A DNA stretch of 64,000 bases, taken from NCBI GenBank assembly GCA_037074705.1, contig CM073591.1, positions 87,648,032 to 87,712,031 on the forward strand, written 5' to 3'. Each line of letters begins with the position of its first letter. Position 1 is the first letter of the stretch. The stretch comes from Zhengitettix transpicula (Eukaryota > Arthropoda > Insecta > Orthoptera > Tetrigidae). A program made the position numbers and the translations under genes. Under the pieces are notes generated by a model. The model did no database searches. It was not told the DNA's origin and was given only the letters and a program-made list of their open reading frames with translations. This document shows, piece after piece, positions 11,729 through 21,604 of the stretch.

Positions 11729-12928
11729 TGTAATAATAATAATTGGCCTTTTTAATTTAATTTTAATTAAATTTGCCCCACGTTGTGGTGACATTATGTA
11801 ATAATCAAATAATAGGTCGTTTAATTTATTTTTAATTTAAAGAATTTACCTCACGTGATGCGCTATTTAGGTAATAATTAAATGGAAGGCTTTAATTAAA
11901 TGAAATAATAATCAAAAATTTACAAACAAAATATTTATTTATTTTGTGCCAATTAAGATAATTACAAGAAAATTTGAGATCTTTTTCTCTCTAAGGGCCT
12001 CTAATGGATTTGATAATCGACAAAACAAATTGTTTTAAAAATCTTATTAACAAACAGTTTACATTTTACCTAAACAATATGTCGATAGGAAGAAATTTTA
12101 AAGTAAAGAAATTAACTCTTATTGACAATTAAAAGAGAACGAAATCTGACTTTATCCTTTAATTAAAGTTTACAATTAATCATTTGTTTTGGTTTTGTTA
12201 CTTACGTAGTGTCCAGCTAGTACCAGCATTCTTTTTGTTTTCAGAAGTACACTATGGCAAACTTTTACACTGATTCTAAATATTGATTCACAGATTTTAC
12301 AATATTGAAGTCAAAATTGATAGGCTCCCAGGAACTAGGATGATCCTCCTGAATGTCAGCTATCTGATGTCTGCTAGCCTTACAGGAATCCTATGATTCG
12401 TAGATTTATTAGTCTTTTACTGAATTGGACGTAAACTGCAACGTATATCCTTGACGAATTATTTTAACCGTTTATACTTTCAGTGCGAACTAACTTTTCT
12501 TTAGCTCCTTGTGTAGACTTAAACTGCCCTTACTTTTCAATTATTTACGCTGCAATACTTGCGGCGTGAATGTTTTCTTCGTATTAATTTACAACTTTAA
12601 CTAGTTATACATTGACAATGTCTAGTCTCTGCTCAAATTATATTTCTTCTTCTGCTCCTCATAATGTCTTTCCGCCATCAGCTCCTAACAATCTTTCTCT
12701 GCTAACTAACAGTTATATTACTTGTTCTGCTCCTCACGATGTTTTTCCGCATATTGCCTCCTAATTCTCTCGAGTTTTAGCGCACATACGCCATTTTTTA
12801 CTTTTCAACAAAGCAAGTGAGCTCGCTTTTCCATTGTCAATTTGTTCTATCAGACCGCTATAATGGATTTCTCAAACAATTCAAATTTTATGTCCAAACA
12901 ATTAATGGCCAAATTAATTGGCATTACA
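11729..12928 (-). mobile_element. Solo LTR-like repeat, ~1-kb family, copy B (two extra terminal units)
   Basis: Bounded by TGTAAT at 11729 and CATTACA ending 12928, with ATAT on both outer sides (11725-11728 and 12929-12932), a 4-bp TSD. Family blocks present: AAATCTGACTTTA at about 12145 and the conserved splice donor (ACTTAC at 12200-12205, sense strand minus). Its plus-left end carries three tandem terminal segments of about 70-80 bp, each starting GTAATAAT. The first two contain a CCCCACGTTG-like or CCTCACGTGA-like motif whose complement resembles a gypsy primer-binding site. This is the longest uninterrupted copy, consistent with two added units. Confidence 0.8.
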
Positions 12929-13005
12929 ATATATACAAAGTGTATCAGGAATAGAGTGATAATTATTGATACTAACAACGAAATCTAATAAATAAAATAG
13001 ACTGC

Positions 13006-13030
13006 TTGTGTGTGTGTGTGTGTGTGTGTG
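13006..13030. repeat. TG microsatellite
   Basis: Uninterrupted TG dinucleotide run of about 25 bp, 75 bp beyond LTR copy B. Confidence 0.97.
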
Positions 13031-13584
13031 GTAAAAACGAAATTAACTATATGTAAATGTTACCCAAAGAAAAATATTTTTCAAAATAACACATGAATAC
13101 TGTACTAATTTTTCTACAGTGACACGATTAACACATTCCTGTCATTCAATTGACTGTAATTGTATAAAAATTTGTTGTGATTTTTTAATCATAAAAGAAA
13201 ATTATGTAACGAAACTCCGTTAAAGAACTTTTTTATAACATCCCTACCGAAATACTGTTGAAAACTAAGAAACATCAACGCTATTTATGAAATTATTCGG
13301 TGAAATTCTCCAAAGAAGATGAGAAACATTGTGAATTATGAAAAAAATCTTCAAGTAGGCAAGAATAATCGAGTCATTGAAGTTCTATTTAATTGTTTAT
13401 ACTTTGTCTGAACCTAGTTTTGTCTGTGCTTTAACGCAGTATTCCTTTCTCAAGGACATTATGATTTCTTTGAAGATATCAAGTCTCTAACTTCATGACT
13501 CTTGAAATAGTTCAATACGATTAAGTTTTGTTAGTTCACAAGCCTAACGAATTCTGCAGTCTTAGGAAAGTGTTTTTTAAATTT

Positions 13585-14390
13585 ATTCGTGTATGCCCAC
13601 TTTTTTCACTTATCAATTAAACTTACTCAAAAATATCCAGTAATCTAGTAACTCTGTAATCGCAAAACCTTTCTATTTCCTGAAAACGTGGACATTCTTA
13701 TCTCATATCATATGTGAATTTAATGTTTTAAATTAATAATGGATGACTGATTCTAATCTTTATAGTCCATTATTAAATTTTTTAATAGTTCAAAAGAAAT
13801 GCTTTAACACGAACTGATGAAGCTTCTAGGGTTACAAACATGATACTTCATAATGCGTTCCACTCGTGGCTGAAACAAGGCCATCTCTTCTTTTATCGTT
13901 CAGTGAGAGTCGTACAGTAAAGTTCCCCTCTATTCCCATTGGAATAGTCGGCCAGCTGCCTCCTAAATTGGTCGAGGCACGGAGAAGGGAATGATGCGTC
14001 CCCACAGCAAGCTCTTCTCCTAACATCGGAAGGGTGTGGGACAAGTACCTACTGCCCGACGTACCTGATGCAGGTTTTCTAGGGTTTGTCCTGCATTATT
14101 TTTAGGCGAATGCCAGGTAGGATCCTGAACTATAACCCGGGGACCCTATTATCCCTTGGGTACCTTCATCTACACTTCCGCATACCCCGTATGCTATTAA
14201 AGTGGAGTTGCCACCATGTGGATTACCCACATGTAGCCTATTATTCTAAAAAAAAATTCAGCCTTATACAGAAACTTAGTTATGTCATTTAAATATATTT
14301 TATCAGATATATTGAAACAATTAAAAAATTTAACTTGAAATTTCAGGCAGCTGATTCTTTGCTAACGCAGGCTCAACAACTTATCGTCAA
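13585..14390 (+). repeat. Left arm of a long inverted duplication
   Basis: About 800 bp that reappears in reverse complement at about 18993-19780. The match runs from CGTGTATGCC (13587) through the unique segment at 13690-13905, an embedded truncated retroposon, and the segment ending GGCTCAACAACTTATCGTC at about 14389. Both arms contain the same retroposon fragment with the same 5' truncation, so that insertion predates the duplication. The arm is either an unrecognised ~800-bp mobile element or a segmental inverted duplication. Arms differ by scattered substitutions and small indels. Confidence 0.85.
13908..14259 (+). mobile_element. 0.55-kb poly(A) retroposon, 5'-truncated copy 4, inside the left arm
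   Basis: Starts within the CATACGGTAAGAG block, continues through GGAATAGTCGGCCAGCTGCC, the GACGTACCTGATGCAGG stem and GGATCCTGAAC, and ends in CATGTAGCC and an A run near 14251-14259. It is the twin of copy 6. Confidence 0.87.
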
Positions 14391-15029
14391 AATTACGTAT
14401 AACTAGTAATTATCCACAGCATATCAATAAGTATCAAATGAATTTATTACAAATATATCAAAGGAATTATTTTGTACATAAAACTCAGGTTCCAAATTCT
14501 TTAAAATAATTTATTCCGGCATTTGATTACATTAAACAATTAGACTCTTCTACTCAAAGGTCTGCTGAATTCTAGTTAACAATTAAAGAATACCACGTTG
14601 CAGAAATGTCGGAATTAATATTTTTCACGGAAATATCTAAAAAAAATTACATTGGATTGTTCTTACAGTTATTGTTGTTCGATTGCATCAGACCCTCGCT
14701 ACCTGAGGTCTTGCAGTCCACAAATATCATGGGACTCTTTCATTCACCCCCTACTACTACAATGACCAAACAACCAATCAGGTCCTCTCTTATTGTAGGG
14801 ACATAAGCAATTAAGAAAATCAAAATCTGAGAACTGTGCGAATATATCAGAGAGCCCCATAAATTCCCAACATTAAATTATCAACATTCACCGTCATTCT
14901 ACAAAGGCGCCCAAAAATAGTGATTTAATTTTCCTATTTTAATAAAATTACAGTAAGACAATTAATCAATCCGTGGGAACACCAAGTACTCAGCTAATAT
15001 TAAATAATGTTTAATTTCTTCAATTTCAG
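14391..15029. other. AT-rich DNA, probably intron or 5' flank of the signal-peptide exon
   Basis: No repeat or gene recognised, apart from the pyrimidine-rich tract that leads into the acceptor at 15028-15029. Short open frames, for example 14606-14806, carry no motif. Confidence 0.45.
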
Positions 15030-15106
15030 GAATGAGGGGGCGTATGATGATGTTTGTACCTCTGTTGGTGGCACTTCAAGTTGTGGGTGGACAATCCACG
15101 CAACAG
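15030..15106 (+). CDS. First coding exon of a secreted or membrane protein (partial gene)
   Basis: A 77-nt exon between a strong acceptor (TTTCTTCAATTTCAG, ending 15029) and a donor (CAACAG before GTATTT at 15107). Translation starts at ATG 15032, two bases into the exon, so the 5' UTR must continue in an upstream exon. The 25 codons end exactly in phase 0. The peptide begins MRGRMMMFVPLLVALQVVGG, a classic signal peptide: basic n-region, hydrophobic core Phe8-Val18, small residues (Gly-Gly) before a predicted cleavage site, then a polar Gln/Ser/Thr start of the mature chain. Base composition is much more GC-rich than the flanks. The rest of the gene is not identified: the next exon must accept phase 0. 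The candidate at 62790 would fit in phase but would need a 47.7-kb intron. No protein family is recognisable from this exon alone. High confidence in the exon, none in the function. Confidence 0.75.
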
Positions 15107-16049
15107 GTATTTATATTATATAATAACATAATGACATTTTATAATTCTTACATAATACAAAGCTGATAGATGTAGGAATATGTATGAATAATTTTGTTAA
15201 TACAATGTGTATAACGGCCGTTCAGATTTTGGATTATATTCTGATATGAAATATTACCAAAATATTATTTAGCATTATTGAAAGATTCAAATTATTTTTA
15301 TCAGTATTGACGGATAAACATGTGATAACGAAAACCCTCACCAATATCCATGTTATACGATATTGTTTATCGTACTGAGATCAATAACAGTTCTACAAGA
15401 ATTTTAATGCTGCAGTAACCAAATGGGAAGATGGGAGAGTATTAAAAAATGAAGAACATGCGGGAAACCGCGAAAGTTTGGCTGAAATATTTTGTTGTAC
15501 AGCAATACGAGTACATGAAATCCGTTTCAAAGGTGTGAAAAGTACGTCTGTGTTCATTTCATATTTATCATAAATGTTCATATGTCGACTTGACTAAATA
15601 GTTATTTTTGAAAACCAAGGAATAATATCTCGTTTAATTAAAAAATTTGGACAGAGACACTGATTATCCCCCTGAGATGCAGTTTCTGAGAACTATCTGT
15701 GTTAAATCCTCGCCACTGTAAAGAAATATCTCAAAATAATTCAAAACTTATTATAATATTTAAATAGTACAATTTTATTAATATCGATTTAAATAAATTT
15801 ATTATTATTAGGATGCTCAGGTTTAAATCCGGAACAATAATAGGTTAATTAATAATTTATGTCCATAGTATTAAAGCTTTTACCTAAATTCGAACTATCA
15901 CAGATGCGTATCAACCGAGTCTTCGGTCAGTGATTTCTGAGAATCTTTCAGATCCATAATAAACGAAGGTACAACAAAGTATGTTCCAGTTAAATAACTT
16001 AAGCAGAACGCTGATCCTGAGTACTGAAATTAAAAAATAAAGAACCTAA
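15107..16049. other. AT-rich DNA, probable intron
   Basis: Follows the donor at 15107. No repeat or second exon recognised. Confidence 0.45.
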
Positions 16050-16722
16050 AAAGGAAGGATCGGAAATTTTATGGGTAACGGAAAGATAGCGAAGGCAATG
16101 TGATCCAGCCTGAGCAAGTCAATAACGAATAAACAACGGCTAAAAGAGTAGCGCAAGAAAATTATATAGATAAGTCTAATGTATGGTGACAATTATGTTA
16201 GGAAGCGTAACAAGGATACAGGAAAAGGAAGAGAGAAATACAATTACTTTAAACGAGAAGGGAAAATCTATTAAATTTGCAAAATATTTTTCATCAGTAT
16301 TCGGGGAGAAAACAAAATTAACAACATTTGCAAATAAAGAAAGTAGAACAGTTTTTAAAATCATACCAATGTCATTGCGGAAACACATCAGAAACATTAA
16401 GTCACACAAATTGGCCCAGATGAGATCTCAAGATGAGTTCTTAAATTAGGAGGGAAAGCACTTGAACGACGTGCGGTGGTTACGTAGCGGGAAGCATGGT
16501 TGGAGGCCAGTATATACGTGCGAGAGTCAATTAGCGACAGTATGTCAAGATGTATCTGATACGATAGATGAGGGGGAAGAATTGATGCTACAGCAATTGC
16601 CTTTCCAAAGTCGTTCGACCTAATACCGCATCATATTCTAGTAGTTTAGAAGATACCGGAATTGATAAACACATACTGAATGGGATTCGCGAATTTCTCA
16701 AAAACAGAAAACTCAGAGATCG
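16050..16722 (+). pseudogene. Non-LTR retrotransposon remnant, segment 1 (5' part of reverse transcriptase)
   Basis: Interrupted by stops and frameshifts, but successive pieces read as the N-terminal RT region of a CR1/Jockey-group LINE. KYFSSVFGEKTK at about 16285-16320 matches the usual YFSSVF segment. SLRKHIRNIKSHKLAQMRSQDEF at about 16373-16444 corresponds to the KxxKAxGPDxI region. HGWRPVYTCESQLATVCQDV near 16495-16560 matches the conserved HGFRxGxSCESQL box. IDEGEE follows, then IREFLKNRKLRDR at about 16687-16722. The segment ends where the fold-back element enters. Reading resumes in frame at 18563 (DRVNGEL), showing the two halves were once contiguous. It is a dead copy. Confidence 0.85.
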
Positions 16723-18562
16723 GGGTCATTCCATGCCAAGTGACCAAATTTTCAAATAAAATTTTATGTCACCATCTCCAATCTTGCTGAATTTTTTTGT
16801 AGGGACAGATATGTGTCTGAGACAATGCTGTGTAAAATTTCACCTTCGTAAGTAGTATAGAGGGGGCGCCAGGGTCTCCTGAAAAAAAGTCACCTGTGCA
16901 ATTCAACCGTGCGCGTGAATAGATTGTGAAGTTTGAAGTACTACTGTTGTGGAACTGTAGCAGATACCTTCCTGAAAAATGGTTACTACAGACAACTGTT
17001 TATGCTCTACACGCAGGTTGCAGTTTCAAGGTTTAAAAAGTTTTAGTTTTATTGCTGTTATATCACAAAGTTGCTCAAAAAAATTCGTCACGTCAATTTG
17101 AGGCAGATTTTTCGTGCTTATAACTTTGGAACAAGACGTTCTACAAACTTATGCTTTGGTAAGTTAACTAAACCCATTACTGAATATAAAGCTGCCAAAG
17201 TATTAGCTTTCAAGCTCACTTTGTTGTCAAGATATATGTTAGTTAATATGAGGTTCAAATTTTACGCGTCAAATTTTGTGCATTTTCATACACAAATAGC
17301 AAAGAAAAACATTTGCTATAATCAAGTTCTTTTTGTTACCATTGGAAAGAGCAGACGTTTTTCTTAGATGGCTCTAATTTGTCTGCTCTTTCCAATGATA
17401 AAAAAAGAACTTGATTGTAGCAAATGTATTTTTTGCTATTTCGGTTTGAAAATACACAAAATTTGACACATAAAATGTGAACCTCATATTAACTAACACA
17501 TATCTCGACAAAAAAGTGAGCTTGAAAGCTGATACTTTGACAGCTTAAAATCAGTAATGGGTTTAGTTAGCTTACCAAAGTTTAAGTTTTTAGAACGTCT
17601 TGTTTCAAAGTTATAAGCCCGAAAAGTCGGCCTCAAATTTACGTGACGGTTTTTTTAGCAACTTTGTGATATAACAGCAATTAATCTAAAACTTTTTAAA
17701 CATTGAAACTCCAACCTCCATATAGAGCATAAAAAGTTGTCTGTAGTTGCCATTTTTCAGGAAGCTAGCTGCTACAGTTCCACAACAGTAGTACTTCAAA
17801 TTTCACAATCTATTCACGCGCACGGTTGAATTGCACAGGTGACTTTTTTTTAGGAGGCCCTGGCGCCCCCTCTATACTGCTCCAAGGAAGCCTGCGAGAG
17901 AATTTCTCGCAGGTGAACCTTCCCAGAGAGCTCTGGCGGGGGCTACCTTTGGGGATGCTCTCACATCTCTCTGGTTTTTTTGAACTAAGGTTCCCACATG
18001 CCGAGGCACCTCGGTCTGTTCTGAGAGGTGTATGTTCCGGGGTCGCAGACCTTGGGCATACGGCAAGAGTTGTCCGCTATTCCTATTGGAATAGTCGGCC
18101 AGCTGCCTTCTAAACAGGCCAAGGCACGGTGAGGGGTAAGCTGCGTCCCCACAGCAAACTCCTCTCCCGCTATCGGAAGGGCGTGGGACAAGTACCCAAT
18201 GCCCGACCTACCCGATGCAGGTTTTTCTAAGGTTTTCCCTGCATTCCTTTAGGCGAATGCCGGGTAGGATCCTTAAAATATAGCCCGGGGGCCCTAGTTA
18301 ACCCTTGGCTATCTTCCTCTGCCCTTCCGCATCCCCCCTTTCAAATCCCTTCCTATGCTATTAAAGGGGAGTTGCCCTAAGTGGATTACCCTCATGTAGC
18401 CTATTGCCCTAAAAAAAAAAAAAAAAAAACCCTCTATACTACTAGTGAATCTTAGATTTTGCACAACATCACTTGAAGTTTTATTCAAGACTATCACCAA
18501 ATTTCATCAAATTCCAAGGTGGTACCCAAAACGCGATTTGGTCACTTGGCATGGAATGACCC
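16723..18562. mobile_element. Palindromic fold-back DNA element with ~640-bp arms
   Basis: Starts GGGTCATTCCATGCCAAGTG and ends with its exact reverse complement at 18562. The arms stay complementary up to a turn at about 17360-17380, between GGAAAGAGCAGAC (17344-17356) and GTCTGCTCTTTCC (17382-17394). The right arm is longer only because a 551-bp retroposon sits in it. The element interrupts an RT codon series; flanking ATCG (16719-16722) and ACCG (18563-18566) look like a 4-bp target duplication with one change. No transposase is encoded, so it is non-autonomous. The superfamily is not established. A 98-codon frame at 17071-17367 lies in an arm and has no motif. Confidence 0.9.
17868..18440 (+). 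mobile_element. 0.55-kb poly(A) retroposon, full-length copy 5, nested in the fold-back
   Basis: The 551-bp body (17879-18429) is flanked by the perfect 11-bp TSD CCCTCTATACT at 17868-17878 and 18430-18440. Removing it restores the arm, whose partner at 16855-16870 reads AGTAGTATAGAGGG. The 5' end holds a near-palindrome around GCGAGAGAATTTCTCGC (17894-17910). The 3' end has GCCTATTGCCCT and a 19-A tail. This copy defines both ends of the family and shows it is mobilised by target-primed reverse transcription with poly(A). No tRNA-like A/B box pair is visible. Confidence 0.95.
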
Positions 18563-18992
18563 ACCGTGTAAATGGAGAGTTATCCGATACGATTGAAATT
18601 ACGACAGGGGTGCCCCTGGGAAGCGTAATACGACCGATAATGGTTTTTTTTAGAATTTATTAATGATTTGGCGATGGCCAATGGCTGTATCGTTTACAGA
18701 AAAATTGTAAGTGTCCAAGTTCAAATATTCTCCAAGCTGATCTAAACAGAATTCTACGTTGGCCGGAACAAAATGAGATGGAAACAAACGCGGTAAAAAG
18801 TTATTTCGATTATATTTACAAGAAAAAGTAACGTTTTTCAGGTTCAATTTAAATTTGGGGAAGAAAACATAATACAAGTAGATAAATGCAAATATCAAGG
18901 AGTCACCTTGAGCAATGACTTAAATTAGGGAGAACATATAAGTTCAGTAACTGGGACGGGATTGAGGGCATTTCATTTTGTAAATGTAATAC
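18563..18992 (+). pseudogene. Non-LTR retrotransposon remnant, segment 2 (RT core and thumb)
   Basis: Reads RVNGELSDTIEITTGVPLGS at 18567-18624: the GVPQGSV motif of RT at 18607-18627 with Leu for Gln. A frame change follows at an eight-T run, then INDLAMANG at about 18655. The catalytic FADD stretch that should follow NDL is absent, with the sequence jumping to CIVYRKI, so the enzyme is dead. Further on, NIIQVDKCKYQGVTLSNDLN and GEHISSVTGTGLRAFHFV (about 18870-18985) match the usual KYLGVTLSxDLxW segment. It stops where the inverted-duplication arm enters at about 18993. The CR1/Jockey grouping rests on these motifs. Confidence 0.9.
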
Positions 18993-19780
18993 GGACGATA
19001 AGTTGTTGAGCCTGCGTTAACAAAGAATCAGCTGCCTAAAATAACAAGATAATTTTTTTTAATTGTTTCAGTATATCTGATAAAATATATTTAAATGATA
19101 TAACTAAATTCCTGTATAAGGCTGAATTTTTTTTTAGAATAACAGGCTACATGAGAGTAATCCACATGGTGGCAACTCCACTTTAATAGCATAGGGTGGA
19201 TGCGGAAGTGTAGATGAAGGTACCCAAGGGATAGTAGTGTCCCCGGGTTATAGTTCAGGATCCTACCCGGCATTCGCCTAAAAATAATGCAGGACAAACC
19301 CTAGAAAACCTGCATCAGGTAGGTCGGGCAGTAGGTACTTGTCCCACACACTTCCGATGTTTGGAGAATAGCTTGCTGTGGGGACGCATCATTCCCTTCT
19401 CCGTGCCTCGACCAATTTAGGAGGCAGCTGGCCGACTATTCCAATGGGAATAGAGGGGAACTTTACTGTACGACTCTCACTGAACGATAAAAGAAGGGAT
19501 GGCCTTGTTTCAGCCACGAGTGGAAAGCATTATGAAGTACCATGTTTGAACCCTAGAAGGTTCATCACTTCGTGTTAAAGCATTTCTTTCGAACTATTAA
19601 AAAATTTAATAATGGACTATAAAAATGAGAATCAGTCATACATTATTAATTTAAAACATTAAATTCATACATGATATGTGATAAGAATGTCCACGTTTGC
19701 AGGAAATAGCAAGGTTTTGCGATTATAGAGTTACTAGATTACTGGATATGTTTGATAAGTGAATAAAGTTGGCATACACG
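18993..19780 (-). repeat. Right arm of the long inverted duplication, inserted in the RT element
   Basis: Reverse complement of 13585-14390. It splits the RT remnant: LRAFHFVNVIRT precedes it and WPILEEN / TLDMVQHW follows, with only about 20 codons of the expected protein missing. An insertion rather than a rearranged end is therefore likely. No clear target duplication can be read at its borders. Confidence 0.85.
19125..19480 (-). mobile_element. 0.55-kb poly(A) retroposon, truncated copy 6, inside the right arm
   Basis: Twin of copy 4 with the same truncation point and the same short A tail (T run at about 19128-19135). It was carried here as part of the arm, not by independent insertion. 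Confidence 0.87.
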
Positions 19781-19789
19781 AAAGTCTAA

Positions 19790-20200
19790 AAACATAGCAA
19801 ATATATTGGCCTATCCTCGAGGAAAACAGACACAAACATTGGACATGGTGCAACACTGGCCGGTGAAAGGGAATTTTAATCTGGAGACGGTTGTGGTTAG
19901 AAGAAAGAGGGCTGGGCTCTGTGCACTGTTCAAAGCTTATACAGACGAACCGGTCTGGAGTGGCTTTAAAGCTCGTATTCATGTACCGACGAATATAGCA
20001 AAAGATGAGCACTCATTCAAAATTAAACAGCGAAGCCAACTAACTGACGTTGGTAAATACTCTTTCGTAAATAGAACCGTAAGAGACTGGAATAATTTGC
20101 CTGCAAGTATATTAGTGACTTTTCGAAAAATGCTAAATCATTTAGAGACAGAATAAGGAATATTTTTAAGTTAAATATTTACTATCGTAAAATTTATCCT
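19790..20200 (+). pseudogene. Non-LTR retrotransposon remnant, segment 3 (C-terminal region)
   Basis: The frame at 19806-20156 reads RRKRAGLCALFKAYTDEP at about 19899-19952 and KYSFVNRTVRDWNNLPAS at about 20055-20108. Both are hallmarks of the C-terminus of CR1/Jockey-type ORF2 proteins (RRxxARLCALFKAY and FVNRTxxDWNxLP). A second frame just upstream reads WPILEEN, matching RPILEYGS, so at least one frameshift lies between. The frame stops at 20154-20156; FRDRIRNIFK continues in another frame. Together with segments 1 and 2 this is one element, 16.05-20.2 kb, with two large insertions. Confidence 0.92.
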
Positions 20201-20602
20201 TAATAATGGTAAAACGATTCGTATTTTTAATATTAATAATTTTTCGTAATAATAAGAAAGACCAAAGATGTGATAATACAAATACTACACTAAGAAAGTT
20301 TTAACCAAGTTTTAAAACTAGAATAAATATACAAGCCGAACGTGAACAAAATATCATTTAGAAAAGACATAATATATATGTAAAAAAAAAATAAGACGAT
20401 AATGATACGGCTAGGCATAAAATATTAGCAAGTAACATTTACGTCTGATTGAAAATTAATAATAAGAAAGATAGACAAAAACCGACTAAAGATATAGCAT
20501 AAATACCACACTTTATGTGCGACATAGAGAATTCAACTTCATTTGTAAAAAAGTAGACTTTTGAAGACGTATATGTTATGTAAATTTTAATACATATTTT
20601 GA
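20201..20602. other. AT-rich DNA, possibly 3' UTR of the RT element
   Basis: Lies directly after the RT remnant. No poly(A) end or target duplication located. Confidence 0.35.
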
Positions 20603-20772
20603 AGTAAGTATATATTTTTTATACTAATGTGACAGAGTAAAATCTGGGGTTCTTGATAACTTAAAGTAAAATAATTCAGGAACATACGAAAAGCTTTCAA
20701 ACGAATTTATAAATTTGACGCGTCAAAGATCTGAAAGCTTTTAAGAAATACAAAGTAGCTCGCGGGAAGAAT
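20603..20772 (+). repeat. Inverted dispersed repeat, left copy
   Basis: Pairs in reverse complement with about 23335-23532. Shared anchors include AAAATCTGGGGTTC, GAAAGCTTTC-like segments, TTGACGCGTCAAAG and AATACAAAGTAGCT. Roughly 80 percent alike by eye over ~175 bp, with a 2.6-kb spacer. The element class is unknown. Confidence 0.75.
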
Positions 20773-20809
20773 ATTTAAGTCAATAACAAAATGTTTTAAA
20801 TAACATCCA

Positions 20810-21376
20810 ATATTTTGGTGACAACCAGCGAGAGAATTCTCGCGCAGGTGAACCTTCCCAGAGACCTCTGGCGGAGGCTACCTTTGGGGATGCCTTCACA
20901 TCTCTCTGGTTTTTGAACCAAGGTTACCACATGCCGAGGCACCTCGGCCTGTTTTGAGAGGTGTATGCTCCGGGGTCGCAGACTTTGGGCATACGGTAAG
21001 AGTTGTCCGCTATTCCTATTGGAATTGTCGGTCAGCTGCCTCCTAAACGGGTGAAGGCACGGAGAGGGGAATGGTGCGACCCCACAGCTCATCCTCTCCC
21101 GCCATCGGAAGGGCGTGAGACAAGCACCAAATGCCCGACCTACCTGATGCAGGTTTTTCAAGGGTTTTCCTTGCATCACTTTTAGGTGAATTGCTGGATA
21201 GGACCCTTAAACTATAGCCCGGGAGCCCTAGTTAACCCTTGGCTACCTTCCTCTACCCTTCCTCATCCCCCTTTTATATCCCTTCCTATGCTATTAAAGG
21301 GGAGTTGCCCAACGTGGATTACCCTCATGTAGCCTGTTGCCCCCCTCCCCCCCCCCAAAAAAAATATATTTTGGTG
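20810..21376 (+). mobile_element. 0.55-kb poly(A) retroposon, full-length copy 7
   Basis: The body (20821-21365) is flanked by the perfect 11-bp TSD ATATTTTGGTG at 20810-20820 and 21366-21376. The 5' palindrome is present as GCGAGAGAATTCTCGCGC. The 3' end has a C-rich run (about 21341-21356) and a short A tail. With copies 5, 11 and 15 it fixes the length of the family at about 490-560 bp. Confidence 0.95.
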
Positions 21377-21604
21377 TATTGTGAGCTATAACAGTTCTAA
21401 CTTATCCTGTTTAAATGAGGAAATGAACAAGGTTTGCAGAAAACCTGGTATGGCTTATATTTTTTAACCTTATATAATATTTTTATTTGAGTTTTTCTTT
21501 TCCTCTTAATTATGCTTATTTATTCAATTTACTTCGTTGACTTTTCTTTTTTAAAATGTTAATAAGTCTTCCCACCGACAAAATATGGTTTATTTTATAT
21601 TGAT

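Noticed and set aside
17071..17367. 98-codon frame as a transposase of the fold-back element
   Set aside because: It lies within one palindrome arm, mirrored on the other, with no DDE-type or other motif.
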